DNA from: Arthrobacter sp. AQ5-06
GTDB lineage: Bacteria; Actinomycetota; Actinomycetes; Actinomycetales; Micrococcaceae
DNA: 64,000 nt
NCBI RefSeq assembly: GCF_003287955.1
Contig: NZ_QMKP01000011.1
Location: forward strand, 1-64,000
Direction: 5' to 3'
Shown here one piece after another: positions 9,053-17,993 of the stretch. How positions within the stretch are numbered: position 1 is the stretch's first letter; every line of letters begins with the position of its first letter. Position numbers and translations under genes: made by a program. The notes beneath the pieces were generated by a model that was not told the DNA's origin, made no database searches, and saw only the letters and a list, made by a program, of their open reading frames with translations.

Positions 9053-12000
9053 ATGCCGGTATGGTCCAGGGCGTCACGTGCAAACGCAGAAAAGAAGGCA
9101 GTAGTGTCAGTTGGTCAAGGCCACTCGGAGGGTTCTGAGGAGCTCGGAAAATGGCTGTCCGGGCTTAAACCCGTCACCGGGGCAGACACCATGCTGCGTT
9201 TCACCAAGACCCCCGAAGGTTCCATTGACCTGACCCATGCCCACCCGTCCGGTCTGGCCCAGCTCATGGCCGGCCGCCGCACTCGGTTGTCCACACTCAT
9301 CCGTGACCACCAGCAGTACGTCGTCGCGGCCCGGGCATCGCGGAACATCCGCTCGAAAATCTTCGAACTCGGAAATGACCGTGGCATTGATGCCGGTTAC
9401 CTTTCCGCGGGCACGGTCGTGTGGACGTCTGCGGTTGGCGGCAAACCCCAGCGGGTTTCCGCGCCGGTGATGCTCACCGCAATTTCGCTCACGGTCCGCC
9501 CGGGTGAGGACGACTACGAACTGCAGCTCACCGAGCAGGCCAATATCAACCCGGCCCTGGTCCGGCACCTGAAGACCATCCATGGCATTGTTTTTGACGT
9601 TAACGCCGTGACACGCCTCGCGTACAGCACCGCACGCTTCGATCCCCAGCCTGTCCTGGACAAGCTCGCAACTCTCATCCGGCCCATCCACGGCGCCGAG
9701 GCCCAGCACAATCTGCTGGTGTCGACTTTCGCGGACCTCTCCGGCAACCTGGACGATCCCTGGATCAATGAGGGCAACCCGCTGGTCGCCGCCCTGGCCA
9801 AGGCAGCCAGCGGTGAGGTCATTGACGTACCCGCGCCGGACCCCTTCCGCTTCCCGAGTGTGGACGCGCGCCACCCGGACGACGAACTCCTCCTCCTCGA
9901 CGCCGATCCGGACCAGCAGTACGTCATTGATGCCGCCCGCGCAGGAGACTCCCTGGTGGTCAGCAGCCCGCCGGGCACGGGCCAGACCCAGACGGCCATC
10001 AACACCATCGGTGCCCTGGTGGACGCGGGGCGGTCAGTCCTGGTGGTCGGTGACCGCCGGGCCAGCCTGAACGAAGTATCGGCACAACTGGAATCGCTTG
10101 GACTTGAATCCATCCTGTTCCAGCTCTCCGGCACAGCCACACCGCAGCAGCTCAAGGCCCAGCTGGTGCGGGCCATCGTGCGGAATGAAAAATCACTCGA
10201 ACCGCAGCTGGGGAACCTCCACCGGACCCTCACCGAGCACCGGCACGCGCTGATGGACCACGTGGCGTCCCTGCATAACGTGCGCCAGCGCTGGGGTTGC
10301 TCGCCGTATCAGGCCATGCAGTCGCTGGCCGAGCTGACCTCCATCCACCCCGCCCCCGCCACCACGGTGCGGCTCAAGCGCAGTGTGCTGGATAGCATCC
10401 GCGACCGCAACGAGCTCGCCGGCAGGCTTCGCCGCGCCGCCGAACTTGGCAGCTTCAGCCGCGCATCCACCACCAGCCCGTGGCACGGCGCCCGGCTGCT
10501 CACCCGTAAGGAGACCGAGGAAGCCCAGGAGCTTGCCCGGTCAGTGGCCAAGAACCTGCCGGTCCTGCGCGACCGGATGAACAGCGTCGCCGAACATGCC
10601 GAGATTCGGCTTGGGACATCCTTCTCGGAGTGGGGGGAGCAGCTCGAACTCCTCATGGCTGTCCGCGAAAGCCTCGATAAGTTCACACCGGACATCTTCG
10701 ACAGGCCGGTCAACGACCTCATCTCCGCTACGGCGTCCTCCGCCTGGCGCCGGGAGCGGAACGTCGACATGGCCTCCATGCAGCGTTCCCGCCTGCGCCG
10801 CGTCGCGAAAGAGTACGTCCGTCCGGGCGTCCACATCACCGATCTCCACAGCTCACTGGTGCTGGTGCAGGACCAGCGTGCCCTCTGGTCCGGGTACGCG
10901 ACCTCGCAGCGCCACCCGGCCGTCCCCTCGGGCCTAGCCGAAATGAACGTGATGTACCGGTCGCTGGACCGGGAGCTGACCCAGCTGGGGGAGGCACTCC
11001 GGCACACACAGGCCGGCGGCTCCCTGGCAACGGCCCGCTATGTGGAACTCATGGAGCGGCTGGAGCGGCTCGTGGCCGACACCCACACGCTGAAAACGCT
11101 GCCCGAGCGCACGCTGCTCGTGGAAAATATGCGCGAGCACGGACTGGGGGAGCTCCTCGCCGATCTTGCGGAACGGGAGGTTCCGGCAGGGTCCGTCGCA
11201 GCCGAGCTTGAGCTGGCCTGGTGGCAGTCCGCTCTGGAAGCGATGATCAGCGGCGACGATTACCTGGCCATGTCTGACGGGGACGCACTCCGGCAGCTTG
11301 AGGCCGAATACCGGCTGGCGGACAACGCCCATATTGCCAGCGGCGCGGCGCGCCTGCGCTGGGACCTGTCCGAACGATGGCGGGCCGCGCTTGCGGAACA
11401 CCCGCGCCAGGCCCAGCTTCTCAGGAGCCTGCTCAAGGACGGCCGGGTTACCCTCGCCGCGCTGACGGCCCAGGCCGCCGAGCTGGTCCCCATGCTGGTA
11501 CCGGTCTGGTCGGTCAGCCCTTACCTCATGACCGGGCTCCTGCCCGCCGAACAGCGCTTCGATGCCGTGGTCATCCTGGACGCCGAAGCGACGTCCCTGC
11601 AGGCCGTCCTTCCCGCCATCGCCCGCGCCAGTCAGGTCATAGCTTTCGGTGATGCCCAGATTGCCAGCCCCCGGACTTTCACCGTGGGCGTCGAGCGGCT
11701 GGCCGCCGGTGAAGCGGCCCACCAGCGCGTCGAAAGCGCCTACTCGGCACTGTCTGCCGTCCTGCCTGTCTGGCGGTTGAATTTTGTCTACCGCGCGGTT
11801 GACGAGGACCTGGTCCTGCAGCTGAGCAAAAACTCCTACGACGGCGCCCTCCACAGGCTCCCGGAGGGGCAGTCGGCCACAGGGCTGGACAGAGCGCTCC
11901 TGGTTGAGTACCTGCCCGACGGCACGGGGCTGCCCAGCGCCGACCACGAAGGCGTCGAATCCGTGGTGGCCGAGGTTAACCGGGTGGTGCAGCTGGTCTT

Positions 12001-13159
12001 TGAGCACGCCCGGACGCGGCCACGCACGTCGCTGGCAGTGGTCACCGCCAGCCTGCGCCATGCTGCCCGGATCGGTGAGTCCATTCGTCTTCAGCTGCCG
12101 AACCACCCGGGGCTGGCCAGCTTCTTCAGCGCAGGATCCGAGTCGTTCCGGGTGGTTGACCTTGAGCGGGCGCAGGGCCTGGTCCGTGACCACGTGATCT
12201 TCTCGCCCGGTTTCGGCCGCACTCCCCATGGCCGGGCGCTGCATAACTTCGGACCCCTGTCCGCTGAGGGCGGGCGGGAAAAATTCGCTTTGGCCATGAC
12301 ACGTGCCCGGCGTTCGCTCCACGTCCTGACTTGTTTCCAGCCCGAGGACCTCGATCACACGCGGCTGTCCTACGGGGCGGTGGATTTCTACGAGCTTCTG
12401 AACCGTGAGATTGCGGGAAAGACCGATCTCGGCACTCCGGCGTCCCGTGCCGCTGCCAGTGAGCAGGCGCTTGGAGCCGATCCCCTCGTGGCCGATCTTG
12501 GCGACCGGCTGCGTGCCCGTGGTGCCCGCGTCTGGCACCAGTACGATGGCGTGATTGACGTGGTGGCGGCGGCAGACCCGCTCAGCACCATGGGTCAGGA
12601 CGACGCCGAGATTCCGCGGCCGGTGGCCATCGAATCGGATGGCACGGAGCAATACCGCACCATGAGCGTCCGGGAACGGAGCCGACTCCGCCCGCAGCTG
12701 CTCGAACGGATGGGCTGGCGGTACATGCCGCTGTGGACCATCGAGGTCTTCACGGACCCGTCCGCCTGTGCGGACCGGATCGCGGGTTACCTGGGCCTCG
12801 AGAATGTCCTGCCGCCCGGAAGAGGAACAGCCTCGGGCGGATTCTTCGACGAGGACATGGACTCCCTCGCGCTGGGGAGCGTACAAAGTGACAGGAACGA
12901 AGACCAGGCAGGACGCCTGGCCAGTGAGGAGGCGGTGGTTGTGACCCCACAGAATGCCGATCAGGAAGATACGCACGGTAACGACCAGGCGGACAACCCA
13001 GTCACCGGGAACGCCGCTGTGCCCGACCGCCAGCTGCCAGGGACAGCGGGCATCCTGCCCAACAAGGCTGCGGAGGATGACCCGAAGCGCTGGGGCGATG
13101 GCCCAGACAACGACCACGACGCATGGCTGAAGGAAAACAAGCCGCCGCACTGGGGCTGA
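9053..13159 (+). CDS. Large SF1-helicase-like protein with degenerate ATPase site and C-terminal nuclease-like domain
   Basis: 1368-residue protein built like large AAA/SF1 helicase fusions: an N-terminal domain of unknown fold, a P-loop region from about 300, a long helical insert, a second helicase half (about 830-1130) and a C-terminal PD-(D/E)XK/Vsr-like segment (AIESDGTEQYRTMSVRERSRL, then LERMGWRYMPLWTIEVF). The Walker A reads PPGTGQTQT, with Gln311 where the essential Lys should be. Motif II reads VVILDAEATS, close to DEA(S/T) but altered. It sits alone between guaA and a SAF-domain gene, in normal codon usage, so it seems a resident gene. The start (ATG 9053 or GTG 9104) is uncertain. 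Function unknown. Confidence 0.8.
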   Translation: MPVWSRASRANAEKKAVVSVGQGHSEGSEELGKWLSGLKPVTGADTMLRFTKTPEGSIDLTHAHPSGLAQLMAGRRTRLSTLIRDHQQYVVAARASRNIRSKIFELGNDRGIDAGYLSAGTVVWTSAVGGKPQRVSAPVMLTAISLTVRPGEDDYELQLTEQANINPALVRHLKTIHGIVFDVNAVTRLAYSTARFDPQPVLDKLATLIRPIHGAEAQHNLLVSTFADLSGNLDDPWINEGNPLVAALAKAASGEVIDVPAPDPFRFPSVDARHPDDELLLLDADPDQQYVIDAARAGDSLVVSSPPGTGQTQTAINTIGALVDAGRSVLVVGDRRASLNEVSAQLESLGLESILFQLSGTATPQQLKAQLVRAIVRNEKSLEPQLGNLHRTLTEHRHALMDHVASLHNVRQRWGCSPYQAMQSLAELTSIHPAPATTVRLKRSVLDSIRDRNELAGRLRRAAELGSFSRASTTSPWHGARLLTRKETEEAQELARSVAKNLPVLRDRMNSVAEHAEIRLGTSFSEWGEQLELLMAVRESLDKFTPDIFDRPVNDLISATASSAWRRERNVDMASMQRSRLRRVAKEYVRPGVHITDLHSSLVLVQDQRALWSGYATSQRHPAVPSGLAEMNVMYRSLDRELTQLGEALRHTQAGGSLATARYVELMERLERLVADTHTLKTLPERTLLVENMREHGLGELLADLAEREVPAGSVAAELELAWWQSALEAMISGDDYLAMSDGDALRQLEAEYRLADNAHIASGAARLRWDLSERWRAALAEHPRQAQLLRSLLKDGRVTLAALTAQAAELVPMLVPVWSVSPYLMTGLLPAEQRFDAVVILDAEATSLQAVLPAIARASQVIAFGDAQIASPRTFTVGVERLAAGEAAHQRVESAYSALSAVLPVWRLNFVYRAVDEDLVLQLSKNSYDGALHRLPEGQSATGLDRALLVEYLPDGTGLPSADHEGVESVVAEVNRVVQLVFEHARTRPRTSLAVVTASLRHAARIGESIRLQLPNHPGLASFFSAGSESFRVVDLERAQGLVRDHVIFSPGFGRTPHGRALHNFGPLSAEGGREKFALAMTRARRSLHVLTCFQPEDLDHTRLSYGAVDFYELLNREIAGKTDLGTPASRAAASEQALGADPLVADLGDRLRARGARVWHQYDGVIDVVAAADPLSTMGQDDAEIPRPVAIESDGTEQYRTMSVRERSRLRPQLLERMGWRYMPLWTIEVFTDPSACADRIAGYLGLENVLPPGRGTASGGFFDEDMDSLALGSVQSDRNEDQAGRLASEEAVVVTPQNADQEDTHGNDQADNPVTGNAAVPDRQLPGTAGILPNKAAEDDPKRWGDGPDNDHDAWLKENKPPHWG

Positions 13160-13178
13160 CCTTCAGGCCGCCACGGCG

Positions 13179-13949
13179 TCACCCGGCCCCGCCCTCGGGT
13201 CCCACCAGGACAAAGAACAGCTTGCCCTGCGTGGAGGCCCCCGCCAGCCGGGCAGCCTGCTCCGGGGCTGCTGCCACGACGATCAGCCCGTCGGTCTCGC
13301 CGGTGCCCAACCACTGACCCGTCTTGCCGCCCTGTCCTGACGTCCAGAGGACGGGAACGGATGAAGCCAGCACTTCTGAGGGCGATTGCTGGTCGTAGCC
13401 GTTCGCCCCGGTCAGTACCACGTTAACGAGTTGCCCGGGCGATACCAGCTGGATGGAGGAAGGATCGGCCATTCTCAAGGGCACGGCTGCGGAGCCTGGA
13501 GGCGTTCCGATCAGGAGGCCGGGTCCCAGCAGCAGGGAGTCCGTCGCCAGTTGGCCCTTCCGCAAAGGGGCTGCCAGTTGTTTTCCCGCGGCTTCACTGG
13601 TGTCGGACATGGACCCGGCGGTAAGCATCCCAGGCGGGATCTGCATTGCAGTCAGGTCCGTGGCTGACAAGGCCGTACCTGCGGGGAGATCCCGCGCCGC
13701 CGCCAAGACCGAGACCGTATCGGCGGGCGGGGGAGTGAGCTGATGGACCGTGATTCCGGCAGCAAGGCTGAGTAGGAGGGCTATCGCAAGACGCCGGTTC
13801 CGGCCCAGCCAGGACAACAGCCTGTGGCCGCGCGCGCCTCGGGTGCGTGCTGACGGGAGCGGGCGGCGGACCTGGCGTCCCGTCAGGGCGGATCCGCGGC
13901 TGGAACGAAAGAGGGTAACGGGCATGGGAACCACGCTACGTAGCGGCAA
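13179..13949 (-). CDS. SAF-domain membrane protein (CpaB/RcpC-like)
   Basis: 256 residues. A basic cytoplasmic head is followed by one transmembrane helix (RRLAIALLLSLAAGITVHQL, about 51-70) and a SAF domain (VLAAARDLPAGTALSATDLTAMQIP, about 80-140), the layout of CpaB/RcpC proteins of Flp/Tad pili. No tad genes are near, so a pilus role is unproven. ATG 13925 is an alternative start. It is convergent with the large helicase-like gene. Confidence 0.75.
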   Translation of the reverse strand: MPLRSVVPMPVTLFRSSRGSALTGRQVRRPLPSARTRGARGHRLLSWLGRNRRLAIALLLSLAAGITVHQLTPPPADTVSVLAAARDLPAGTALSATDLTAMQIPPGMLTAGSMSDTSEAAGKQLAAPLRKGQLATDSLLLGPGLLIGTPPGSAAVPLRMADPSSIQLVSPGQLVNVVLTGANGYDQQSPSEVLASSVPVLWTSGQGGKTGQWLGTGETDGLIVVAAAPEQAARLAGASTQGKLFFVLVGPEGGAG

Positions 13950-14024
13950 CCGAACCCGACAGCAGCAAAAGTGCCTATGTGGACAACCGTGCTGCCGGCG
14001 TCGTACGTCTTTTTAGACCCGAGG

Positions 14025-14288
14025 TCAGCTGGCGGCAGCGGCCGTGGCAGGTGCCGGCGCCGGCGCGGCTGCGGGGGCGGAGGGGGCAGCCGAAACGGTG
14101 CTTCCCTTGGCATCCCGGGAATCGGTCCGGTAGAAACCGGAGCCCTTGAAGACCACACCCACGCTGTTGAACTTCTTGCGCAAGGCGCCCTGGCACTCCG
14201 GACATGAAGTCAGGGTGCTGTCGGTAAACGACTGGAAAACGTCGAAGGCGTGGCCGCAATCCTTGCAGGCGTAGGCATACGTGGGCAC
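14025..14288 (-). CDS. FmdB family zinc-ribbon protein
   Basis: 87 residues beginning MPTYAYACKDCGHAFD with a second CPEC motif, the two Cys pairs of the FmdB/CxxC_CXXC_SSSS zinc ribbon. The tail after residue 60 is a low-complexity Ala/Pro stretch. The function of the family is unsettled. Zinc binding is inferred from the four cysteines. It lies downstream of the 5-FTHF cyclo-ligase gene on the same strand. Confidence 0.88.
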   Translation of the reverse strand: MPTYAYACKDCGHAFDVFQSFTDSTLTSCPECQGALRKKFNSVGVVFKGSGFYRTDSRDAKGSTVSAAPSAPAAAPAPAPATAAAAS

Positions 14289-14404
14289 TGGTGATCCTCC
14301 TCTGGGGCAAACGAGAGGTCCTGTGCTCCGCTGAACGGAAACCGTCCATTAGCAGTCGCAGGGCCTGAGTGCCAATTCTATCACCCCCGGAAAGTAGCCC
14401 TCAG

Positions 14405-14437
14405 TCAGGTTTGATCCGCCAGCCGGATCAAACCTGA
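14405..14437 (-). terminator. Hairpin overlapping the stop of the cyclo-ligase gene
   Basis: A 14-bp perfect stem (arms TCAGGTTTGATCCG and its complement) with a 5-base loop. The stem includes the stop codon and the last codons of the minus-strand gene, so the terminator is partly inside the coding sequence. No U tract follows. Confidence 0.55.
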
Positions 14438-15025
14438 GGGAGTCAGGGCAGCCGGGACCCTCCGGTCAAAGTCTTCGGCGGGAATGCTCCCGGCCGGGAG
14501 CAATTCGGACTCGAAGACGATGGCCGCAAACGGGATCTCAAGTCCGTGCCCGGCCAGGGAGCCCAGCAGGACGTCGTAGTAGCCGCCGCCCTGGCCGATG
14601 CGGTTGCCGTCCCTGTCCACGGCCGTGGCGGGGATGAATAGTGCGGCAACGGACGCCATGATGCCGAGGTCCAGGCGCGGTCCGGCCGGTTCCAGCACCG
14701 GCGCATAGCGGCTGCGGACAAACTCGACGCCGGGGGTCCACTGCGTCCAGCTCAGCCGGCGGCCGGGCTCACAGACAGGGAGCAGGACGGTGTGGCCATG
14801 CCGGTGGAGTTCGCTGATCAGGGGCAGCGTGGGCGGTTCAGGTACGACGCCCAGGTAAGCGCAAAATGTCGACGGCGTCCCACCGGTAAGCTGTTCGGCC
14901 CATGCGGCGCCGTGGACGGCCAGGGCGGCACCGGCCGCGTCGCGCTGGGTGGGATCCGTCGCGGCGCGGCGCGCACGATGGCGTGCGCGGATGTCCGCCT
15001 TGGCTACGCTGCTGCCTTCGGACAT
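14405..15025 (-). CDS. 5-formyltetrahydrofolate cyclo-ligase
   Basis: 206 residues. It converts 5-formyl-THF to 5,10-methenyl-THF with ATP. Seen are the N-terminal basic helix (KADIRARHRARRAATD) and the nucleotide-binding signature DRDGNRIGQGGGYYDVLLG. The start at 15025 is chosen because AAGGAG lies 5 bases upstream; the frame is open further to 15094. It is divergent from galU. Confidence 0.92.
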   Translation of the reverse strand: MSEGSSVAKADIRARHRARRAATDPTQRDAAGAALAVHGAAWAEQLTGGTPSTFCAYLGVVPEPPTLPLISELHRHGHTVLLPVCEPGRRLSWTQWTPGVEFVRSRYAPVLEPAGPRLDLGIMASVAALFIPATAVDRDGNRIGQGGGYYDVLLGSLAGHGLEIPFAAIVFESELLPAGSIPAEDFDRRVPAALTPSGLIRLADQT

Positions 15026-15133
15026 GCCGCTCCTTCGTTGCCGTTCAGTGTGGCCGTTGCAGCGTCTGCGGCGTGCTGGCCCAGGAGCCACCAATAATTA
15101 CTGAATGATCAGCCCCTCCGTTAGATTAGTCCA

Positions 15134-16039
15134 GTGACTACCACTCAGCAGACAGTACGCAAGGCCGTTATCCCCGCTGCCGGACTCGGCACCAGATTCC
15201 TGCCGGCCACAAAAGCAATGCCCAAGGAAATGCTCCCGGTGGTGGACAAGCCTGCCATCCAGTACGTGGTTGAAGAGGCTGTCAACGTTGGCCTTAACGA
15301 CATTCTGATGATCACGGGACGCAACAAGCGTGCCCTGGAGGACCACTTCGACAGGGTTCCTTCGTTGGAGGACACCTTGGAAGCCAAGGGCGACCTGGCC
15401 AAACTTGAGTCCATCCAAGCGGCCAGCAACCTAGGTGACATTCACTACGTCCGCCAGGGTGATCCCAACGGCCTGGGTCACGCAGTACTGCGTGCAAAGC
15501 AGCACGTCGGCAACGAACCGTTTGCTGTCCTCCTCGGCGACGACCTGATCGATGCCCGGGACGAACTCCTCAGCACCATGATCGAAGTCCAGGCCAAGAC
15601 CGGCGGATCCGTGGTGGCCCTCATCGAGGTGGAACCGTCCCAGATCAGTGCCTACGGCTGTGCCGATGTGCAGGCGATCGACGGTGAAGATTACGTCAGG
15701 ATCAACAAGCTCGTCGAAAAGCCCGACGTGGACGAGGCCCCCTCGAACCTGGCCGTCATCGGCCGCTACGTCCTCCACCCGGCAGTTTTTGACGTGCTGG
15801 AGCACACCGGCCCGGGCCGCGGCGGGGAGATCCAGTTGACCGACGCCCTGCAGGAACTGGCAGCCGGCGAAGGCGAGGGCTACGGAGTTTACGGCGTGGT
15901 CTTCCGCGGCCGCCGTTACGACACCGGCGACAAGCTCAGCTACCTCAAGGCCTGCGTCCAGCTCGCCATTGACAGCGACGACCTCGGCCCTGGCCTGAGG
16001 GAGTGGCTGCCGGCCTTCACGGCCGGTCTCGCTAAATAG
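15134..16039 (+). CDS. galU: UTP-glucose-1-phosphate uridylyltransferase
   Basis: 301 residues, normal length, GTG start. It makes UDP-glucose for cell-envelope and storage polysaccharides. The N-terminal nucleotidyltransferase signature AAGLGTRFLPATKAMPKEML is complete, as are LLGDDLID and the RYDTGDKLSYLKA C-terminal motif. rimJ follows after 5 bp, so the two form an operon. Confidence 0.97.
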   Translation: MTTTQQTVRKAVIPAAGLGTRFLPATKAMPKEMLPVVDKPAIQYVVEEAVNVGLNDILMITGRNKRALEDHFDRVPSLEDTLEAKGDLAKLESIQAASNLGDIHYVRQGDPNGLGHAVLRAKQHVGNEPFAVLLGDDLIDARDELLSTMIEVQAKTGGSVVALIEVEPSQISAYGCADVQAIDGEDYVRINKLVEKPDVDEAPSNLAVIGRYVLHPAVFDVLEHTGPGRGGEIQLTDALQELAAGEGEGYGVYGVVFRGRRYDTGDKLSYLKACVQLAIDSDDLGPGLREWLPAFTAGLAK

Positions 16040-16044
16040 CTGCC

Positions 16045-16662
16045 GTGCGCCCCGGACCCATCTGGCCCGTAACACTGGAATGCGGCGACCTGAACCTGCG
16101 CCCCATTCGGTATCGGGACAAGAAGGAGTGGACCCAGGTCCGGGGGCGCAACAGCGAGTGGCTGGCGCCTTGGGAAGCATCCAACCCGGCGCCTGGCGGT
16201 GCTCTGCCTGACTACCGGCAGATGGTGCGGTCCTTGAAGCTCCAGGCCGCCCAAGGGACGGCCTTGCCGTTCCTGATCACTGAGCGCACGCCTAGGTTGG
16301 CCGCCCCTGTCATCGTTGGCCAGCTGACTGTGTCCTCGATTGTGTGGGGTTCGGCCATGATGGCCACACTGGGGTACTGGGTTGACCAGGCGCGCGCCGG
16401 TCATGGCATCGCGCCCACGGCAGTGGCCATGGCCACTGACCATTGCTTCCAGGCCCTCGGCCTGCACCGGATGGAGATCAACATCCGGCCCGAGAATGGC
16501 CCCAGCCTGCGCGTGGTTGAGAAACTGGGCTTCCGCGACGAAGGCTACCGTCCACGCTTCCTGCACATCAACGGCGAGTGGGCGGACCACCGGACCTTCG
16601 CGCTGACCGCTGAAGAGGTCCCGGAGGGGCTGCTCGCCGGGTGGCTCGCGTCCCGGTCCTGA
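16045..16662 (+). CDS. GNAT N-acetyltransferase, RimJ/RimL-like
   Basis: 205 residues with the GNAT fold; the acetyl-CoA site reads YWVDQARAGHGIAPTAVA, and the RimJ/RimL motif HRMEINIRPENGPSLRVVEKLGFRDEG is complete. It starts at GTG 5 bp after galU. In mycobacteria, as I recall, galU-moeA1-rimJ-membrane protein is the order; here the moeA/glp-like gene is absent between galU and this gene. The acetylated target is unknown. Confidence 0.88.
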   Translation: MRPGPIWPVTLECGDLNLRPIRYRDKKEWTQVRGRNSEWLAPWEASNPAPGGALPDYRQMVRSLKLQAAQGTALPFLITERTPRLAAPVIVGQLTVSSIVWGSAMMATLGYWVDQARAGHGIAPTAVAMATDHCFQALGLHRMEINIRPENGPSLRVVEKLGFRDEGYRPRFLHINGEWADHRTFALTAEEVPEGLLAGWLASRS

Positions 16663-16786
16663 CCCTCCGGACCTGAACCCGCCATGTGTACTTTCAAGGT
16701 CATAAATCCAATGAATTGCCACGTAGCCGGCGACACACCGTGGCTAATGCGGGGGCGGCTGCCGTAATACTCATACGGTTTTGATT

Positions 16787-17713
16787 GTGGACTTCCCCCT
16801 AAGCAGCTCAGTGATCCTTGTGGTTGCCGTTGTGCTCTGGATCGTGTGGGTTGCGCCCTATGTTCTGCGGAACCGCCAGCACCAGACACAGGCCGCTGCC
16901 GGCTTCCTGGCGGAAGTACCAGCCATTGAATCATCGGAACCGAGAGCCGGGACGGTACTGAACATCACCGCCCAGCAGGAGAAAGCCATGGAGATCAGGA
17001 AGAGCCCCGAGACCGCAACGGAAACGTCCGGCAGTGCGACGACGGGCGGAGCGTTCCGGATCCGCTATGGCAGGACTGGGATCGCCCTCGGTGGTGTCCT
17101 GGCGTTGCTGACCGCGTTTGTTTCGGGTGTTCTTCTGCCGTTCGGAATCGGAAGCGCGCTGCTGCCGGTCGCAGGCCTTGCCGTTACCGTCGCAGCTGTG
17201 GCCGTGCTCCGCTTCCTGGCCGTGCGGGACCGCAAAGCTAAAGTGAACGCCGCGTTCCGCTCAGCGATGAGTGCCCCGGTGCGGCGTCAAGGATCTGTCG
17301 CCACGGACACCGCAGCGCGTCCGGCCGCCCGGCCGGAAAGCCGGCTCTTTGACGCCGAGGCCCACCAGCCCAAGCCGAAGCCCAAGCCCCTGACAGCCAT
17401 GGAGCTCCGGGAAGCCGCACTGGCCGTCGCGGTAGCCGCCGGAGATGCCAGCGCCGCCGCGTCGCTGAAGCCGGCTGACACAACCTGGGAACCGGTGGAC
17501 GTGCCGAAGCCGGTGTACGTTGAGGCCGCGAAGGCTGAGCGCCCGGCCCCCCAGCCGCTTGATCTCCCCGAGGCGCCCAAAGCCGTCGGTAAACCGTCTC
17601 TGAAACAGGGCGTTCCCGCGGCCGCGCCCGCCGCGCCTGCCGCCAAGCCCCTCACCAAGGCGCAGAGCGCCCTGAGCAACCTCGACGACGTCCTCCAGCG
17701 CCGCCGCGCGTGA
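16787..17713 (+). CDS. Membrane protein downstream of galU-rimJ
   Basis: 308 residues from GTG 16787 (TTG 16781 is an alternative). An N-terminal transmembrane helix (SVILVVAVVLWIVWVAPYVL) is followed by a cytoplasmic stretch, a hydrophobic pair at about 97-143, then a long Ala/Pro/Lys-rich tail with no clear domain. By position it matches the membrane protein that follows rimJ in other Actinobacteria and has been tied to the divisome partner Glp; that link is inference. A TACTCAT -10-like box lies just upstream. Confidence 0.75.
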   Translation: MDFPLSSSVILVVAVVLWIVWVAPYVLRNRQHQTQAAAGFLAEVPAIESSEPRAGTVLNITAQQEKAMEIRKSPETATETSGSATTGGAFRIRYGRTGIALGGVLALLTAFVSGVLLPFGIGSALLPVAGLAVTVAAVAVLRFLAVRDRKAKVNAAFRSAMSAPVRRQGSVATDTAARPAARPESRLFDAEAHQPKPKPKPLTAMELREAALAVAVAAGDASAAASLKPADTTWEPVDVPKPVYVEAAKAERPAPQPLDLPEAPKAVGKPSLKQGVPAAAPAAPAAKPLTKAQSALSNLDDVLQRRRA

Positions 17714-17849
17714 TACCTCACCAGGGTCGCTAAAAGCAGACCCAGTCGGCCGTCAGCCCGGGGCGGAGTGTCAATTCGCAATGCGGGACGAAAATTTGTA
17801 GCCTAAGGTCACCGGTACCGCCGTTCTTCCCGGGGACGCGGACTCTTCC

Positions 17850-17922
17850 GGGGCTATAGCTCAGTTGGTAGAGCGCTTCGTTCGCATCGAAGAGGTCAGG
17901 AGTTCGAATCTCCTTAGCTCCA
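17850..17922 (+). tRNA. tRNA-Ala (anticodon CGC)
   Basis: 73-nt cloverleaf. The acceptor stem GGGGCTA pairs with TAGCTCC (one G-T). The D arm TAGCTCAGTTGGTAGAGC is standard. The anticodon stem CTTCG/CGAAG encloses loop TTCGCAT, giving anticodon CGC for GCG codons. The T arm AGGAGTTCGAATCTCCT is standard and the discriminator base is A. CCA is not encoded. Confidence 0.97.
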
Positions 17923-17993
17923 CACATCATCTGTCAGGCCAGAACCGTGTTTCCCAGGCCCGCAGCTAGCTAGCACTGGATTGGACACCATCA

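Noticed and set aside
10934-13150. 738-codon minus-strand frame over the helicase-like gene
   Set aside because: Antisense shadow without motifs; the plus-strand gene has helicase-like and nuclease-like signatures.
17730-17930. 66-codon minus-strand frame over the tRNA gene (EIRTPDLFDANEALYQLSYSPG)
   Set aside because: It is the antisense translation of tRNA-Ala, a well-known false protein in databases.
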